DNA of 64,000 bases, taken from the NCBI GenBank assembly GCA_963555705.1, contig OY743183.1:48721466-48785465 (forward strand). The letters are read 5' to 3'. A program made the translations under genes and the position numbers. The DNA comes from Ligustrum vulgare (Eukaryota; Streptophyta; Magnoliopsida; Lamiales; Oleaceae). The notes beneath the pieces were generated by a model, which was not told the DNA's origin, did not search any database, and was given only the letters and a program-made list of their open reading frames with translations. Of this stretch, positions 37,341 to 50,421 are shown piece by piece. Within the stretch, counting starts at the first letter, position 1, and every line of letters starts with the position of its first letter.

Positions 37341-38964
37341 TGATAAGTTCTTTATTAGCACGTATTTAATTCATTTATTATCTTATTTTGTTATTGGTTT
37401 GATCCTATTGAAGTATCGTTTAATGCATTTTCACTTATTGTGCTACGTAAGGTCAAAAAGAAGAAAAAGAAAGGAAACAGGACCAAAGAAATACAAAAAA
37501 TCAAGAAGTGAGGTTCAAGGGCATATTCAAAGAGCTCCAAATCAATAATGGCATGTGGGAAGAATATTAGATGCAAAAATTATGGTCAAAGAAGGTTTGG
37601 GGTGAAGTTAGAAATCATGAACCCGCAAGGATTGTGATCATGAATTTTAGTCATAGATTGAAGCTCAATTTTGTCGTAGAAGACTTTCAAATTTTGGAAG
37701 ATCTATTTCACAAATAATTGTATATATTTGAGTTTTATTTCCAACGCAACTTAAATCACCACAATCGAACTTCGGGAGAGAAAGTTATGACCAGAATATC
37801 GAACACAGGCGCTTCTAGGCAGAAATGCAATTACGGCCGTAAATTGTAAAGTTACGGCCGTAACTTCCAAATTTCGAAAATTTTCAATAGCTTACTTACG
37901 GCCGTAATAAGGAAAGTTACGGCCGTAAATTTCTCGCGAAGAAATCTCCTTATCTGATTCAAGGTCTATCTTTGGTATATCTTTGGGGTAAAGTTAGGGC
38001 ACGATTTTGGGAGTATAAAATGAGCAAAATCACCACAAAAAGGAGGCTGGACATTGAGGAAAATTGAGAGCAAAATATAGAGCATTCTTTGGAGATTTTC
38101 AAGCACAAGAATATCAACAACAATGGAATTCATGAAGCAACTTGAAGAATACTCCACAACCATGCTAGGCTAAATTCCATATCTTGTTCAAAGGGGAAGT
38201 TGTGTTAACTTGATTATATTATTTTCTTTTCCTACAAATTAGTAGCGTGAATTTATTCCTTTATTTCAATTGTTGGATTATTATGTTTTGAATGTTCAAT
38301 TTAGTTTATTTGATTAATAGTTTAATTTGGCCGATCGGATTATTGATCTTTGGATTCATGAATATGCTATGTTTAGATTCTTGATCCGTAATTGTCATTG
38401 AATCTTTACTTTAGTAGCAAATAAATCTCGTGCAGGTTTAGTAATAATTCAACTTGGATTGATTAATTCAAGCTTGTGAAATTAACGATTCAATTCAATC
38501 TATTCTTCTAGATTTTCATACTAGTCGTGCATTAAATCTTAAGAGCTTGTTTAGGATTATTCGTGGCTAGAATTGGTTCAAAGAACTTGTTTTGAATCAG
38601 AACACATAAGGAATAATTTAGATAATCAGAGCTTGTTGATTATTTATGATTGATAATTGAATTAGGGATAGAAACACGTTACAAAGAAAGGTATAACATT
38701 AATTGAGGGTACAACCGAACCCGAGAACAAGATTTCTTCTCATATTATTTCTCTAGTCATATTTAATTGCTTATTTTTATGCATATTTTTTATTCAAGCA
38801 ATTTCAAACAACAAACCCCCCCCCATTCAATTCTAATTGATCGAACAACTAAAATTAGTTTCCGTTTCTCGTGGGATCGACTCTTACTCTCGCTACTACA
38901 TTAGTAATTAATATTTAGCGAGTAAGGAATTATTTATTATTTTGGTGCATTGCGACACGCATCA
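37341..38964 (+). mobile_element. Solo LTR, Tat/Athila-like (copy 2)
   Basis: Duplicate of 10270-11892 with the same AGTTG target duplication (37336-37340, 38965-38969). All four ACGGCCGT palindromes are intact here. A C-run near 38815 is one base longer than in copy 1. Confidence 0.88.
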
Positions 38965-39288
38965 AGTTGCAACACGATTTTGTAAAAAATTGATTTTGTA
39001 AAAATTTCGGTAATGCGACTTTAGTCAAATCGAAGAGTTATAACAGTTGAAAAAATATTTGTTTGTAGAGGAATGTTTTAGGTCGATCTTTTTCCCAAGT
39101 TAGTGGTGGATGAATATTGAATCAGTTCTTTTCTTAAGAAAAATAAAATACGAGAAATTTTTACATGGTGAATGAATCAGTTCTTTTCTTGAGAAGATGG
39201 AGAAAACTGTCATATTCTATATGCTACCTAGTCATTTTTGTGTTAGTGGCATCTAGTAACGGAGAAAGGTGGGATTAAGGGAGGAGTA

Positions 39289-39447
39289 ATGCTACTTGTA
39301 TAACTATAGTTGACAATTATGGTTAATAACTCACGACGTGGTACAATTCTGTTAATTAATGCATCACATAATCTCCATAATCAACACATAACAATTACCA
39401 CTTCATAATTGTCAATCATAAGTTTGATAATAGTTGTACAAGTAGCA
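39289..39447. mobile_element. Short foldback MITE (copy 2)
   Basis: Duplicate of 12217-12375 with the same inverted ends. Confidence 0.65.
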
Positions 39448-39500
39448 TATTTTGGGAGGGAAGTTCCTCCTCATTCAAATTTGAGAAATTTGCTTATGTA

Positions 39501-39670
39501 CTCCCTCCGTCCCAATTATATAAGTTGTTTTTCTTTTTTTCGTTTATCTCAATTATAAAGACTTATTCCTTTATTGGGAAGTATTTATTTGTTTACCAAT
39601 GTATCCCTATTTAATTATCACTTCCAATATAGTTTTGATATTAAATAAGAGTAAGTTGAAATTTTTTTTT
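39501..39670. mobile_element. Stowaway-like MITE, truncated (copy 2)
   Basis: Duplicate of the single CTCCCTCCGTCCC end at 12429; the right end is not defined. Confidence 0.55.
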
Positions 39671-39916
39671 TACAAAATTTCTTTTTCAATGACATTAAAC
39701 TGGAATCTTCTAGGAATGAGGAATAATCTCAAAGTTTATTAGTTGAATAAATGAATAAAAACAAATACTTAACTCTCCATTTATAGGGGTCAATAAAATA
39801 TAAAATATAGTCTAAATCAACTAGAAAAGCATAAAATCTAGGAAAGTTGCACTGATGTCGCGTAATGAAACCCTTTTTTGTTATTTGGCACAATGAAAAT
39901 TTTAATTGTAAAAATG

Positions 39917-41319
39917 TATTGTGGAAAATATCGCAAGTGCACGATATCGCGAACAAGTAGCAAAGTGAACTTCTAGAGTCCGAAATGTCGATCCCACGAG
40001 GACTAACTTACTTGTTACTAGCTTTGATTAATCAGTTTCCAAATTACAAATAAATTTAAAGATTTGGAATATTGAAATATTAAAATAGTGAATGAAAGAA
40101 AGTATGAAAATAAAACAAATGAAAAGATTTGATTTTTGTTTTTGTGAATAAAAAGTGTCGGGACTCACGATTTCATTCTAGTTTCCGTATTCAATTTCTC
40201 ATCTCATATTTTCTTTCTAAAGTAGTATTTGATCGAATTCACGATTATATCTAAAATTCCCCTCTCGAGTTTAAATTAGTTCATTTAATTAGGTCAACCA
40301 TATATCTCTATGTTAGGTCAGAATAAGCCCTAATTAAACGCATTCAATCATAAAAATTCACAAAGATCACAACAATCACAACCATACATCTCTACCCTTT
40401 TGTTAAATTGCTGAAATTCATCACGTGGTCTAGGATGTTAACTCACCTCTCGGATTATGAAAACAACCCACAAAGTCAATGAATTAGTGGCCAATTAATT
40501 CATACATTAAGATTGAAAATAAATTCAATACATCAAATTAAAGCATAAACACATGAAAATTGAAATTGAATAATTAAACTAAGATTACATCGTTTGCACC
40601 AACAATAGTTAGTTACACATAATTAAATAAATATAAGAAGGTGTAAAAAGAACATAACCAAATTCTAGAAATAAGTTGAGAAGAGGAAAGAATTCTTGCA
40701 CCAAGATCTAATCTTCAACTCAAGTTCTTGATTTCTTCTTTGGTTTCTTGAAATTCCTCCTTGATTTCTTCTTTGGTTTCTTGAAATTCCTCCTTGATTT
40801 CTTGTAGAATGTAGATGAATAATGAATTGGGGCTCCTTCTAGGTTAAAATATGTTTTTTTATAATTTAGAAGTCAAAAAAGTGGTTTTAATCCTTATTAG
40901 ACTTGAAAACAAATGAAAAAAATCAAGGAAAAAACCAAAAATTCGTAAAAACCCATATAGCGGGCCGCGGAAAACAGGGCCCCACGGTTGGAATTCTGAT
41001 CCATCATGCGAACTTCAAACGCACATAACTTTTGATTTACAACTCTGATTTGTGCACCGTTTGTTGCACTCGACTCTAAACTCAATTATCTTTCTAATGA
41101 TATATTATGGGCTCCATGGAGATATTTGTACTGAAAGTTATGCACTAATCTCTTCACATACTCCGCACATGATTTCCTCGTTTTGCTTCAATTACTTCCA
41201 AATTCGAGTTTTTCCTAAAAAAAATGAAAATAAATAAACAATTAAGCAACATCAAACTCTAAAATACTGACAATTGTGTAAATATGAGATTAAAATAAGT
41301 ACTAAAAATGTACTTATCA
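39917..41319 (-). mobile_element. Solo LTR related to the Tat/Athila-like element (copy 2)
   Basis: Duplicate of 12845-14247 with AAATG target duplications at 39912-39916 and 41320-41324; the same length (1403 bp). Several G/A and C/T differences separate the copies. Confidence 0.85.
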
Positions 41320-42210
41320 AAATGTCATCTTCAAGTAAATGCATTGTAAAGATAACATACTACGAAACTGGATATCCAATATGAATTTCAAAAATAGGGT
41401 AGGATGAAGAAGGATCCTGTTAATTCCGTTATGCCATGAATTCAAACTCAAGACTGAAGAAATCCATAAGGATCTTAACTGTCCATACCCAAACAAACCT
41501 GATACTTCATCTCCGACCATAATGTACAACTGATAATAAAAAAAAAACCCGAATTGGAAACAATTTTGAATTGTTCGTACCAAATTCTGTGAAGCTTTTA
41601 AAATGTCAAAGGAGGTGACCAATACTCTGAAACTTTCCCTGGTTCACAACTCAGACCATATAATTCTCTTTCCCTAGTCTCGATATATAAGTCTGAATCG
41701 ATCAATTCTTGGAACCATATATTACAACATTGCACCCTGTGATCCATAATAATCATCAGGTAATATTATATTCATCATTCATTTTATGGTTTTTGTGTTT
41801 TATCTGATGCATTCTTCTGGATATAATCCTTAACACCTCTAAAATTGTTTACGGGTATATGCAACCTACATAAAAAAGAATTTAATGGAATGCCAATATA
41901 TATTGCTCACCAAAGGATTAAAATCAATCTGATTTTCCCAATCAAGCATTATTCATTATCAATTTCGAATATTAATCTGAAAGTTCACAGGTGGATTCAC
42001 AATACAACTATGTAATCTCCTATTTGGCAATGAATACACGTCGAGAAGCGAGAGATCAGTAGCTCCACACCGTGCAGCAAAAGGTACGTTGATCACTTCT
42101 CCTCTGAAATTGAGTGTATTAGTGTACAATGATATACATTTGAAGTTCCCAGTTTTTGACATCCCATTCTATTGTTGTATGTCAAATCTTTCTCAATTGG
42201 ATCTTGATCA

Positions 42211-42486
42211 TTTTGAACCAAGGAGATTTGGTTTTAGTAGAACCAACACAGCAGTGGCTAAAGTGTTTTCATGCATCGATTACAAATTCAATCTCATGTG
42301 TGCCAAGATTGCATTTGTTCACTTATACGTTGGTGAATGAATGGAGGAAGGTGAGTTCATTGAAGCTCATGAAGATTTAGCTGCCCTCGAGAAAGATTAT
42401 GAAGAAGTTGTGATGAGGGAGGTGTTGATGATGAACGCAACATTGAAGATTATGAAGTTAGTCAGCATCTAGTAAGTTCATCCAAC
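42211..42486 (+). pseudogene. TUA: Alpha-tubulin C-terminal pseudogene (copy 2)
   Basis: Duplicate of 15140-15415 with the same in-frame TGA after YVGE and the same frameshifts, so it was already dead when the segment was copied. Confidence 0.85.
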
Positions 42487-42779
42487 TGTGAGAATTGGGC
42501 TATTGCTCTTCTTGTTTGTGTAATACCATGTCATGTGAATGGATGTTCTCAAACTTCTGGGATTGCAAATTTTGGGACTTAGTTTGTTTATTATGAAACC
42601 TGAAATATAACTATGCATCTATTGAGTTAATAGAATCACTTTATGACTTATGACATTTGAATTTTGTTTTATCCACTCACGTGTTAAGGTTAAACTGGCT
42701 ATGCATTAAGCTCTAAGAATTGAAACATAAAATAACATTGAGGAATTTTACGTTAGAGCAAAATGTCTTTATTGTAAAA

Positions 42780-42935
42780 AATGATGTCTTTGTTTACAAC
42801 ATAATAAAGCTTTCATTTGAGTGCCATGGAAATTGAGAAGCATCAACGCCTAATCTGGAAATGATGTCTTTGTTTATAGCATAATAAAACATTCATTTGA
42901 GTGTCATGGGAACTAAGAAGCATCAACGCCTAATT
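42780..42935. repeat. 80-bp tandem repeat, two units (copy 2)
   Basis: Duplicate of 15709-15864. Confidence 0.8.
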
Positions 42936-44641
42936 TTTAACTTCATTTTTTCGGAGATTAATTTATTTAAGAAGGAAGATACTATTTTTATTAGAATTTG
43001 CATCACAGTGGAGTAGCAGAGAGTTATCTATTTATATGAATACTAGGTATATAGGAGGACTCTCGAGGGGAGAGAGGGGGAGATTATCGATTGTCAAGAT
43101 ATTGAATCAAGAAGAACAAAACTTACTTATATTGAATGGACTGGTTTTTTAAGAAAGTTCCAATGAATATTACATGTCTTGTATCTGATATAATTTCCTT
43201 GTGAAATCCTATTACTACCCTTGATATAAAACATATAATTGATTCAACAATATTTGATTAGTTATAAAATTACATTGGGGAGAGAAACAAAAGTTCAACC
43301 AACTTGAGTTTCCAAACAAGGTTGTTTCATATCCTAGTCTCAGACCAACACTTCAAAATTTAGAGCTGTTGATACAAAAAAGTGTGACGACATAGCAATC
43401 TACCATCCTAGAAAACAAAGCAAAAACTTCAATAAATAATGGTATCAGCCACATGTGTTCTACTAAATCACCTTCGATGTTCCTGAATATTATATATATA
43501 TATATCTCTTGCGTGTCTTCACCATCTCCTTGCTTTCAACATTGCAAGCATCCTTCTCGATGACGCTTATTATCTTCATGACAATTTGGAATTCGATGAC
43601 TTTATGCATGATGTGGTTTTGCTTTTGCAGTTGTTGGTTAGAGAGAGAAAGAGAGGACTATCACTACCATTTCTTCTACTTCTGCAACTTTGGTTTCTTC
43701 TTCAGTGGGTTTTCTTCTTGATCTGGCTATTCGATTTCAGGTTCCAATTGGACAAGTTCGGGTTGTAGTGGAGCTAAGGAAGCAAGAGCATATCACTTTC
43801 TGGCCATGGAGATTTGGGAAGAAAAGATGGGGTTAGAGTTTCAAAGATTTTGCTCCCACCTCCAGGATTGATTCAAAATTAGAATGGGAGGGTTGAGGAA
43901 GATGATTATGCCCCGCAGAGAAAAGAATCGAGTAGAGAAGGATTTGAGGAATTACATGTTGCCCGAAAATCAAAACGGTTGGGCTTTTTGTTGGGGGTGG
44001 CATAATTGAATGGTAACTGTCCGCTAATTTTTAAACCAATTCCATGTTCTTGGTGAACTTGAAAAATGCGAAAAAATCGATAGACAATTAAGTTTATAAT
44101 AAAAATTGGTCAGAATCTTAGTTGTCTTTATCAATATATAAATATATCATTTTCTATGTAAATTGATGGAAATTTTGAATATTTTCAATTTTCTCTGAAT
44201 AATGTGAGGGTAAAAATTTCAATGATCACTATACTTGGTGTAGTGATCGGAAATTATCCGTTATTTTTTTAAATAAAATATTTTTAAATTCTTAAAGATG
44301 TGTCGCTACTGCTTCTCCCATTTATTTTAAAAATGTGCTCATCTAGCCCTTTTTAAGTGAAAATTTATTTATTTAAAAACCTTAGTCAAACTCCAATTTT
44401 ACTAAAAATATTCCAAGATCACTATTTATATTTTAAGCCCAATTTTTAATTATTTTAAGTCCAAGATCACCTTGCTCCTCTATAACTCTGTTGAACCAGT
44501 CACCAGACTTGAGGGTTGAGAAATGAGAATGGTAGTCCACTGACCGTGACAACTACTGAAAGCTTGAAGTCTTGAACGGTCAGCCTTGTCTTTGAGCCTT
44601 TTAATACTTTTACTTAATGCTTTTTATTTATGATATCTCAT
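42936..44641. other. Intergenic to the end of the duplication
   Basis: Duplicate of 15865-17572 with a shorter (TA)n run (near 43491-43507). No gene recognised. Homology to copy 1 ends at 44641. Confidence 0.5.
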
Positions 44642-44647
44642 ATTGAA

Positions 44648-44835
44648 AAGAGTAATTATAGATAGAAATTTTTAATTAATATTTTTAAGTGACATTGTGA
44701 TATGGCGCACATACATTGGGTGCTGAAAAAGTAAGTGGCGAGGTAATTATTTATACTATCCAATGTATATTCGACATGTCACAATGTCACTTAATAATGT
44801 TAATTTAAAATGTCTCCCTAGAATTATTCTATTTA
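44648..44835. mobile_element. Foldback MITE at the duplication boundary
   Basis: Inverted arms: AAGTGACATTGTGA on the left and TCACAATGTCACTT on the right, extended by ATACATTGG / CCAATGTAT and outer AT-rich arms. It starts a few bases after the last base shared with copy 1. Target duplication not defined. Confidence 0.6.
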
Positions 44836-45129
44836 AAAATGGTGGTCCACTGTTTCATGTCTGGTAGGTCAAATCATTTGTTATGTATTACTTATTTGCT
44901 TGTCTAATATCAAAATTATTTGTCCCCACTTTGTCCATTAATGATTAAAATAATAACTAATAAGTCAAAAGCAAAACTATTAAACCTTCTATCTTGTTAA
45001 AAAGGGGTTTTAATTTATCAGAACTAGAAATTTGTTTTTTTTTTTTTTTTTTTGGGTATATCAAAGAAAAAATCAGATGATTAAAAAATGTAATTTAACA
45101 CTTAAAAAGATTTTATAAAAGAAAATATC
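44836..45129. other. Intergenic, nothing recognised
   Basis: AT-rich with a T-run near 45033-45053; no element ends or coding pattern found. Confidence 0.4.
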
Positions 45130-45990
45130 TTGAGGATGTCGAAAATGTTGATGAGAAGACGTCAAATAGAGACAAGTTTGATATTGCTCAACTTCCAACC
45201 GATCCTAGATTTAAGGCCTTCAATCTTGGATTACAATGTTCACATTTGAGATCAATTTCAAAAAGCATATATGCAAGAGGGTCTTTGTGAGCCTCTTAAC
45301 CATGAATTTAAGAAAAGACACCTTCCTGGTTTAATGAGTTTGGTAGTTGGTTGGAGTATAGTGTGGCAAAAGAAGCAGCTTTTTACTTGTGTTGTTATCT
45401 TTCAAAACAAGTGGTGGAAACCAAGGTGGAGGCGACTCATCTGTTGGTGAAGGATTCACATATTGGAAAGATAAAAAGAGGCTTGTTATTCATGTTGGAA
45501 AACATAACAGTTCACACAATCAACACATTCGATCGGTTTTCTTTAAGTAGTCAAAACAAATGCGAAATGAATATCGAGTCAGTCTTATTGCATCAATTGA
45601 TTGTGTTTGAGTCTTGTTGCGACAAGGGTATTCATTTCGGGGCCATGATGAATCTGAAAACTCTCTCAGTCTAGGTAACTTCTTAGTCCAATAACAATTT
45701 CTATCCGATCATAATCATGAGATTAAGGCTGTAACATTAGAAAATGCTCCCAAAAATTGCAAATAACATCTCCTAAGGTACAAAAATATATAGTACGTGC
45801 TTGCGCTGCTAAAACAATGGATGTTATTATCAAAGATATTGGTGATTCATTATTTTTTATTTTATTTGATGAATCTCGTAATGTGTCAACAAAGGATCAA
45901 ATATTGGTTGTGTTACGTTGTGAAAACAATGGACTCATAACAGAACATTTCATAGGTCTTGAACATGTGTCTTGTACCACAGCCGTCTAA
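45130..45990 (+). pseudogene. hAT transposase remnant (TTF-type zinc finger / hAT family)
   Basis: The translation in shifting frames follows the plant TTF-type zinc-finger hAT proteins (zinc finger MYM-type 1-like): RDKFDIAQLPTDPRFK (about 45170-45215), WLEYSVAKEAAFYLCCYLSK (45351-45414), GKHNSSHNQHI-like residues, then ITSPKVQKYIVRACAAKTMD, VIIKDIGDSLFFILFDESRN and ITEHFIGLEHVSCTTAV (45757-45987). The DESR block is the region of the transposase core in this family. Several frameshifts are present. The C-terminal half and dimerisation domain are missing, cut where the LTR element begins at 46004. Confidence 0.8.
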
Positions 45991-46003
45991 CTTAAGGCTT
46001 GTT

Positions 46004-47480
46004 GTATAAAATCGCAAGTATACGATATCGCAATCAAGTAATAAAGTGACTTTTGAGTCTACTGATCGTTCCCACGAGGACTGTTTACTAAGTACCTAAA
46101 TATTTTAGTTCTAAACTTTATTTGAACAGAAAAAGAGAATTTGAAATTGTAAACTAAAACTAATAAATTAAACTGAAGAATCAAATTAGCGAGATTGCTT
46201 TGTCTTTAAAACTGATTGTAAAGTAGTTGGAATTCACGATTTCACCTAGCCAATTAAATCAATTCCAATTCCAGATTTTATTTTCTAAATATGTGTTCGA
46301 TCGAATTCACTAATTTAAATTGAAATTCCTCTCTCGAGTTTAAATCAATCCTACCTAAATAAGTCAACCTTGTATCACTATAGCGGATCCGAATATTCCT
46401 TATCTAGATGCATTACACATAAGAATTCGCATACGACCGCAGCAATCACAAGAGTATATCTCTATCTCTCGTTCAATTACCGGATTTATTACCTTTATCT
46501 ATGTTATTAACTCACCTCCGGATTATGAAAATAACACAAAATCATGAATAAGTGGCCAGTTCATTCACGCATTAAACGCAATAATAAATCAACACATACA
46601 ACAAAACATTAAACAAGGAATATCGAATTAAAATAATTAATTAGGCTACATCGTTCATCCAAACATAGAATTTAGTTACACGTCATGATTAAAAAGCAAA
46701 AACAATGAAATATAACGTTCATTGAAAATGACAAAGAAGAATGGAAAGATTGGACCATTTATCAATTCTTCAAGTATCTTCAATTCACGCTCCTCTGTAA
46801 TGCTTGGACCTCCCAAGATTTGACGTTAAAATCTCAATTGTAGCACGTTCTATGTTGAGGCAAAGGTCTGATTTTCGTGCCTCATGTGTTGTATATATAG
46901 GTTTTGGAGAAAACCTAGGTCAAAAAGCCCAAAGTCTGTTAAAAATCGTGAAAGAAATTGGATCTGCGGCCCAATCGTACAAACGCGTGATCGCGCAAGC
47001 GTATGGCTGGCGATCGCGTGGAAGACCCTTTTACTCTCGGGTTAAGATTTTGCACCATCTCGCGATCGCTTGGTACATATCCAGCGATCGCGACTTCATC
47101 TTTTTTTTCGGCTGTGTAAGTTGGTTCCTGACTTTTAATTGCACCTTCAATCCTCAACTTCAAATTATTGCAATTTAGTCCCCAAACTTTATCTTCTTCT
47201 CGATTTGCCCATTTAAACTCTCAATTCCTTCAATTAGGTCCTCCAGCTCCTGATTCGTTTACTTTGGCACCATGAACCTTCCCTGTTGACGTCACATATC
47301 CCTCATTTGCTCAATTAAGCTCCAATTAGCAATCCAATTATGCGTTTTTCTCATTGATTTCATCTTTTGGGATATTTTCTGAAAATTAAACGATAAACAC
47401 AAATTAAATAACAAATATTCCAAAACGACAACAATTAAACCTAATTTAGACATACAAATAAGTGTATAAAATACACTTAT
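46004..47480 (-). repeat. 3' LTR of the Tat/Athila-like element
   Basis: On the plus strand it runs from TGTTGTATAAAATCGCAAGT to AAAATACACTTATCA (TG...CA). The first ~478 bp match 53023-53500 with few differences. It contains a run of GCGATCGC-type palindromes at 46975-47095. The predicted frame 46804-47178 plus lies inside this LTR and is not a gene. Confidence 0.85.
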
Positions 47481-50421
47481 CAAATACCCGCAAACTAGAA
47501 CTATTGTTCGTCCTCGAACAATGTAAACTAAACTAATAAATTAAAATAACCACATTCAATTGTTTTCGTTGTGTCAACACGATTACCATATGCCTCCATA
47601 ATCCAAATCACTTTAAACTTCAGCAAGAGTTATGAACAACATTGCAAAATAATTTCTAGTTATATCATGCCAGAATTTCAAGTGTGTGTGTGAGTAGCCA
47701 ACGTTAAACGCATACTTATGCAAAAGATATGCTCAACACTGTGTGGCTCATTATGCATATTCCAGCCCGAATCCCATGTGGTCAATCTATGATTTCTAAT
47801 AAAATTCCTTTCAACGCTCTTGGATGATCACCACTTTCTGCTTTTTCTCTCGCATCCCGAGTTTTTATCTATGTGGGTTCTAAAAGTATTCTTTGCTTTT
47901 TCCACACAAGGTAGTCAGAATCAGAAATAAGTGTGCACAACAAATCAAAAGAAAGTAGTCCCCAATTCTACAACCTCAACCACCACAGCTCAGTCAACAA
48001 AACTTACACCATGCAATTTTTTTAATTTTTTTTTGAACGACTTTTTCTTTTAATTGTCCATGTCTTTTATCATCTTTGTGTAGAAATTTTCATACTTGCT
48101 TTCTATATGACCCCTATAGCGGGCTTTCGGGTCGGCAACTTCCAAACCAGTTGGCTTTAGGGTACCAGGTTCAAAGAACCCCTCAGACGTACTTGCCCGA
48201 GTCATAAAGGCTTAAACAAAAAAGTTAAAGATGTTTTAATGTCTTATGTGTAAGTCCACTCTCCGTACTTGCTTTCTAATTGACCCCTGTAACGAGCTTT
48301 AGGTCGATGACTCCCAAGCCAGTTGGCTTTAGGGCACCAGGTTTGAAAAACCCCTCGAACTTACTTACTCGAGTCAAAAAGGCATTTGAAGAGCAGAATA
48401 AGACCTTCGACATTTTTCTGTTTTTATGCTGGAAATGGTTTATACCTGTTGACCAAACTGCAATGACTAAAGTGCAAAATCAAGAACCACAGACCTCCAA
48501 CCCGTTAATACATACAAATTCCAACCATTCTACCCCCAAACTTGCCTTTTAGCATAATTGGTACTAATTTAGGGATGGGATGTCTAACGATCTAAGTTCA
48601 GGGATTTTTAAGTCAATCCTAAGTTCAAATTGCATTAACTTTGCCCCACATGTATTAAACAAAATCCCTTACACAAGCAATTATTCAACGCTGGCTATGT
48701 GCGCAATGAATATAAATCTAGCAAAACATAACTAGTTCAAAATAAGTTCATGCTTTCATGTTGTCCAATTTTCTAGCTTAAGCACAAAGTAATTCATACT
48801 ATATCCTTGGCAATAAACATGTCAATCAAAGTTTTCAAAAAAAAATTTTTAGTCCCTAATGAATCGAATGAATATAAAATGAATGAAGAATGCCATAAAT
48901 TTTCACCCCCAAGCTTAAAATGAACATTGTCCTCAATGTTTGTCAAAAAGATTCAACAATGTAAAAGAAGACAAAGAAAAGAGAACGAGAACTTCCCAAG
49001 TGTAGATGAAGTATTTCTATGAAGCTTCTTGTTGTACTGCATTGGATGAATTGACCCTTTATTTGTATTGTTCAAATTGAGTTGGGGTGTTTTGACTGGT
49101 GTTTCCCCTACAAATAAGAGATAATTAGCATTAGAAGTTATAATCATCAATAAGAAATAATGGACGTTCAGTACCAAACCCCCAAACTAATGTTAAAGCA
49201 AATTTTTTTAATTTTCAACAATGGTAGACCACACATATTCAAGCCTTGATATTGCCTAGAAAAACACAAATTTTTCTGAGCCATCTTTTGATATGTTAAA
49301 GTTCACAGCATGGTCTACAACATATTAAAAATTCAGGTCATTCTGGTGCAATGGCCTACAATGGGGCTGCCTTGATGCAATATTGGATTTCATGATTTCA
49401 TGCAATGTAGTGTACTAATTCATGAACTAAACATACTTACTCAATAATAACCATGTCATGGAGATAAATGCTCAAAAGAATCTCTCAAACTTGAACAAAA
49501 ATCTCATTGGAGCATTTTATCAAATACTTAATATGCATTGCAAAAATCAATGGATATGCATAAGTTTGGAGGTATGAAATAGCCCAAAATTTTTGTCTAT
49601 TAAACCACAAATCACAAACTCCAACCACTAACCTAAGCCCATTCTTCACAATTCACAATTTCTAGGTAGAAGAACTTAAAGAGAATTTCACAGTTTTGAC
49701 TAAAAATTGATTGAAGTGAAGAGATCATACCTTAGATTGGATTTTTTAAAGTCATGTAAGCAATGAGATTGATGCAACAAAATGTTGATGAAATGCACAA
49801 AAGATGTAAGATCAAATATGAGGTGATTTGGGGAGAGAAAACGGGTTTATAATGTTTGAAATTGAAAACATGAGGAACAACACTTAAACTGCCGATTATG
49901 GTCCCAGAATAGCCACGCGATCACCTGGCTAGAGTGCCAGCGATCGCATGGTTCAAGGTTTCAAAACCTGTTGATTTTTAACTGTAAACTTGCGATCGCC
50001 AGAGCCTGTTGGCACGCGATTGCGTAGTTCACGGCAGTAATGAAATTTTTTCCTATTTTTGATTTTCAAAATCGTTTTTAGTCCCTTAATCACTTCATGA
50101 TCTATGCAAATGATTTTCCAAGTATTAACTTCATGATCTACTAGTGTGTTAAACGTGTGGGATGACAATTAAAAGCCTAGTTTAATAAAAATATGCAAAA
50201 TTAAAAACATACCTAAATATGCAAAAAAAGTCCAACAAGCAATAGAGTTTTAACATGCAAACATGTAAAACCCTCAAACAGGTTACCTATCATGCATTTA
50301 TCTAAAATTCAGCAAATAAATAAATTATGAAAGCGTAATAAATAAAAGGGAAGAAGGGTTGGGTTGCCTCCCAATAAGCGCTCCGTTTTGAGTCCCGAGC
50401 CGGACTTTTTGTATTTCCAAA
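47481..50421. other. Non-coding internal region of the Tat/Athila-like element
   Basis: It contains two imperfect ~118-bp repeats (48093-48211 and 48267-48383) sharing CAGTTGGCTTTAGGG, ACCAGGTT and AACCCCTC, and a second cluster of GCGATCGC-type motifs at 49910-50030. No reverse-transcriptase or integrase motif was found in any frame. Confidence 0.7.

Larger units (their letters stand above)
17573..44641. repeat. Tandem segmental duplication, copy 2 (complete)
   Basis: This is the second unit of the tandem duplication. Its left edge lies inside an LTR (17573-19721) that lacks its last ~400 bp. Its right edge lies at a small foldback element beginning near 44648. Positions 17573-27071 have their partner left of the window. 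The unit contains the NUDT3-like pseudogene (minus), solo LTRs at 37341-38964 and 39917-41319, and a tubulin pseudogene. Confidence 0.9.

Noticed and set aside
46804..47178. 124-codon plus frame
   Set aside because: It is within the 3' LTR of the Tat/Athila-like element, antisense to the element, without similarity.
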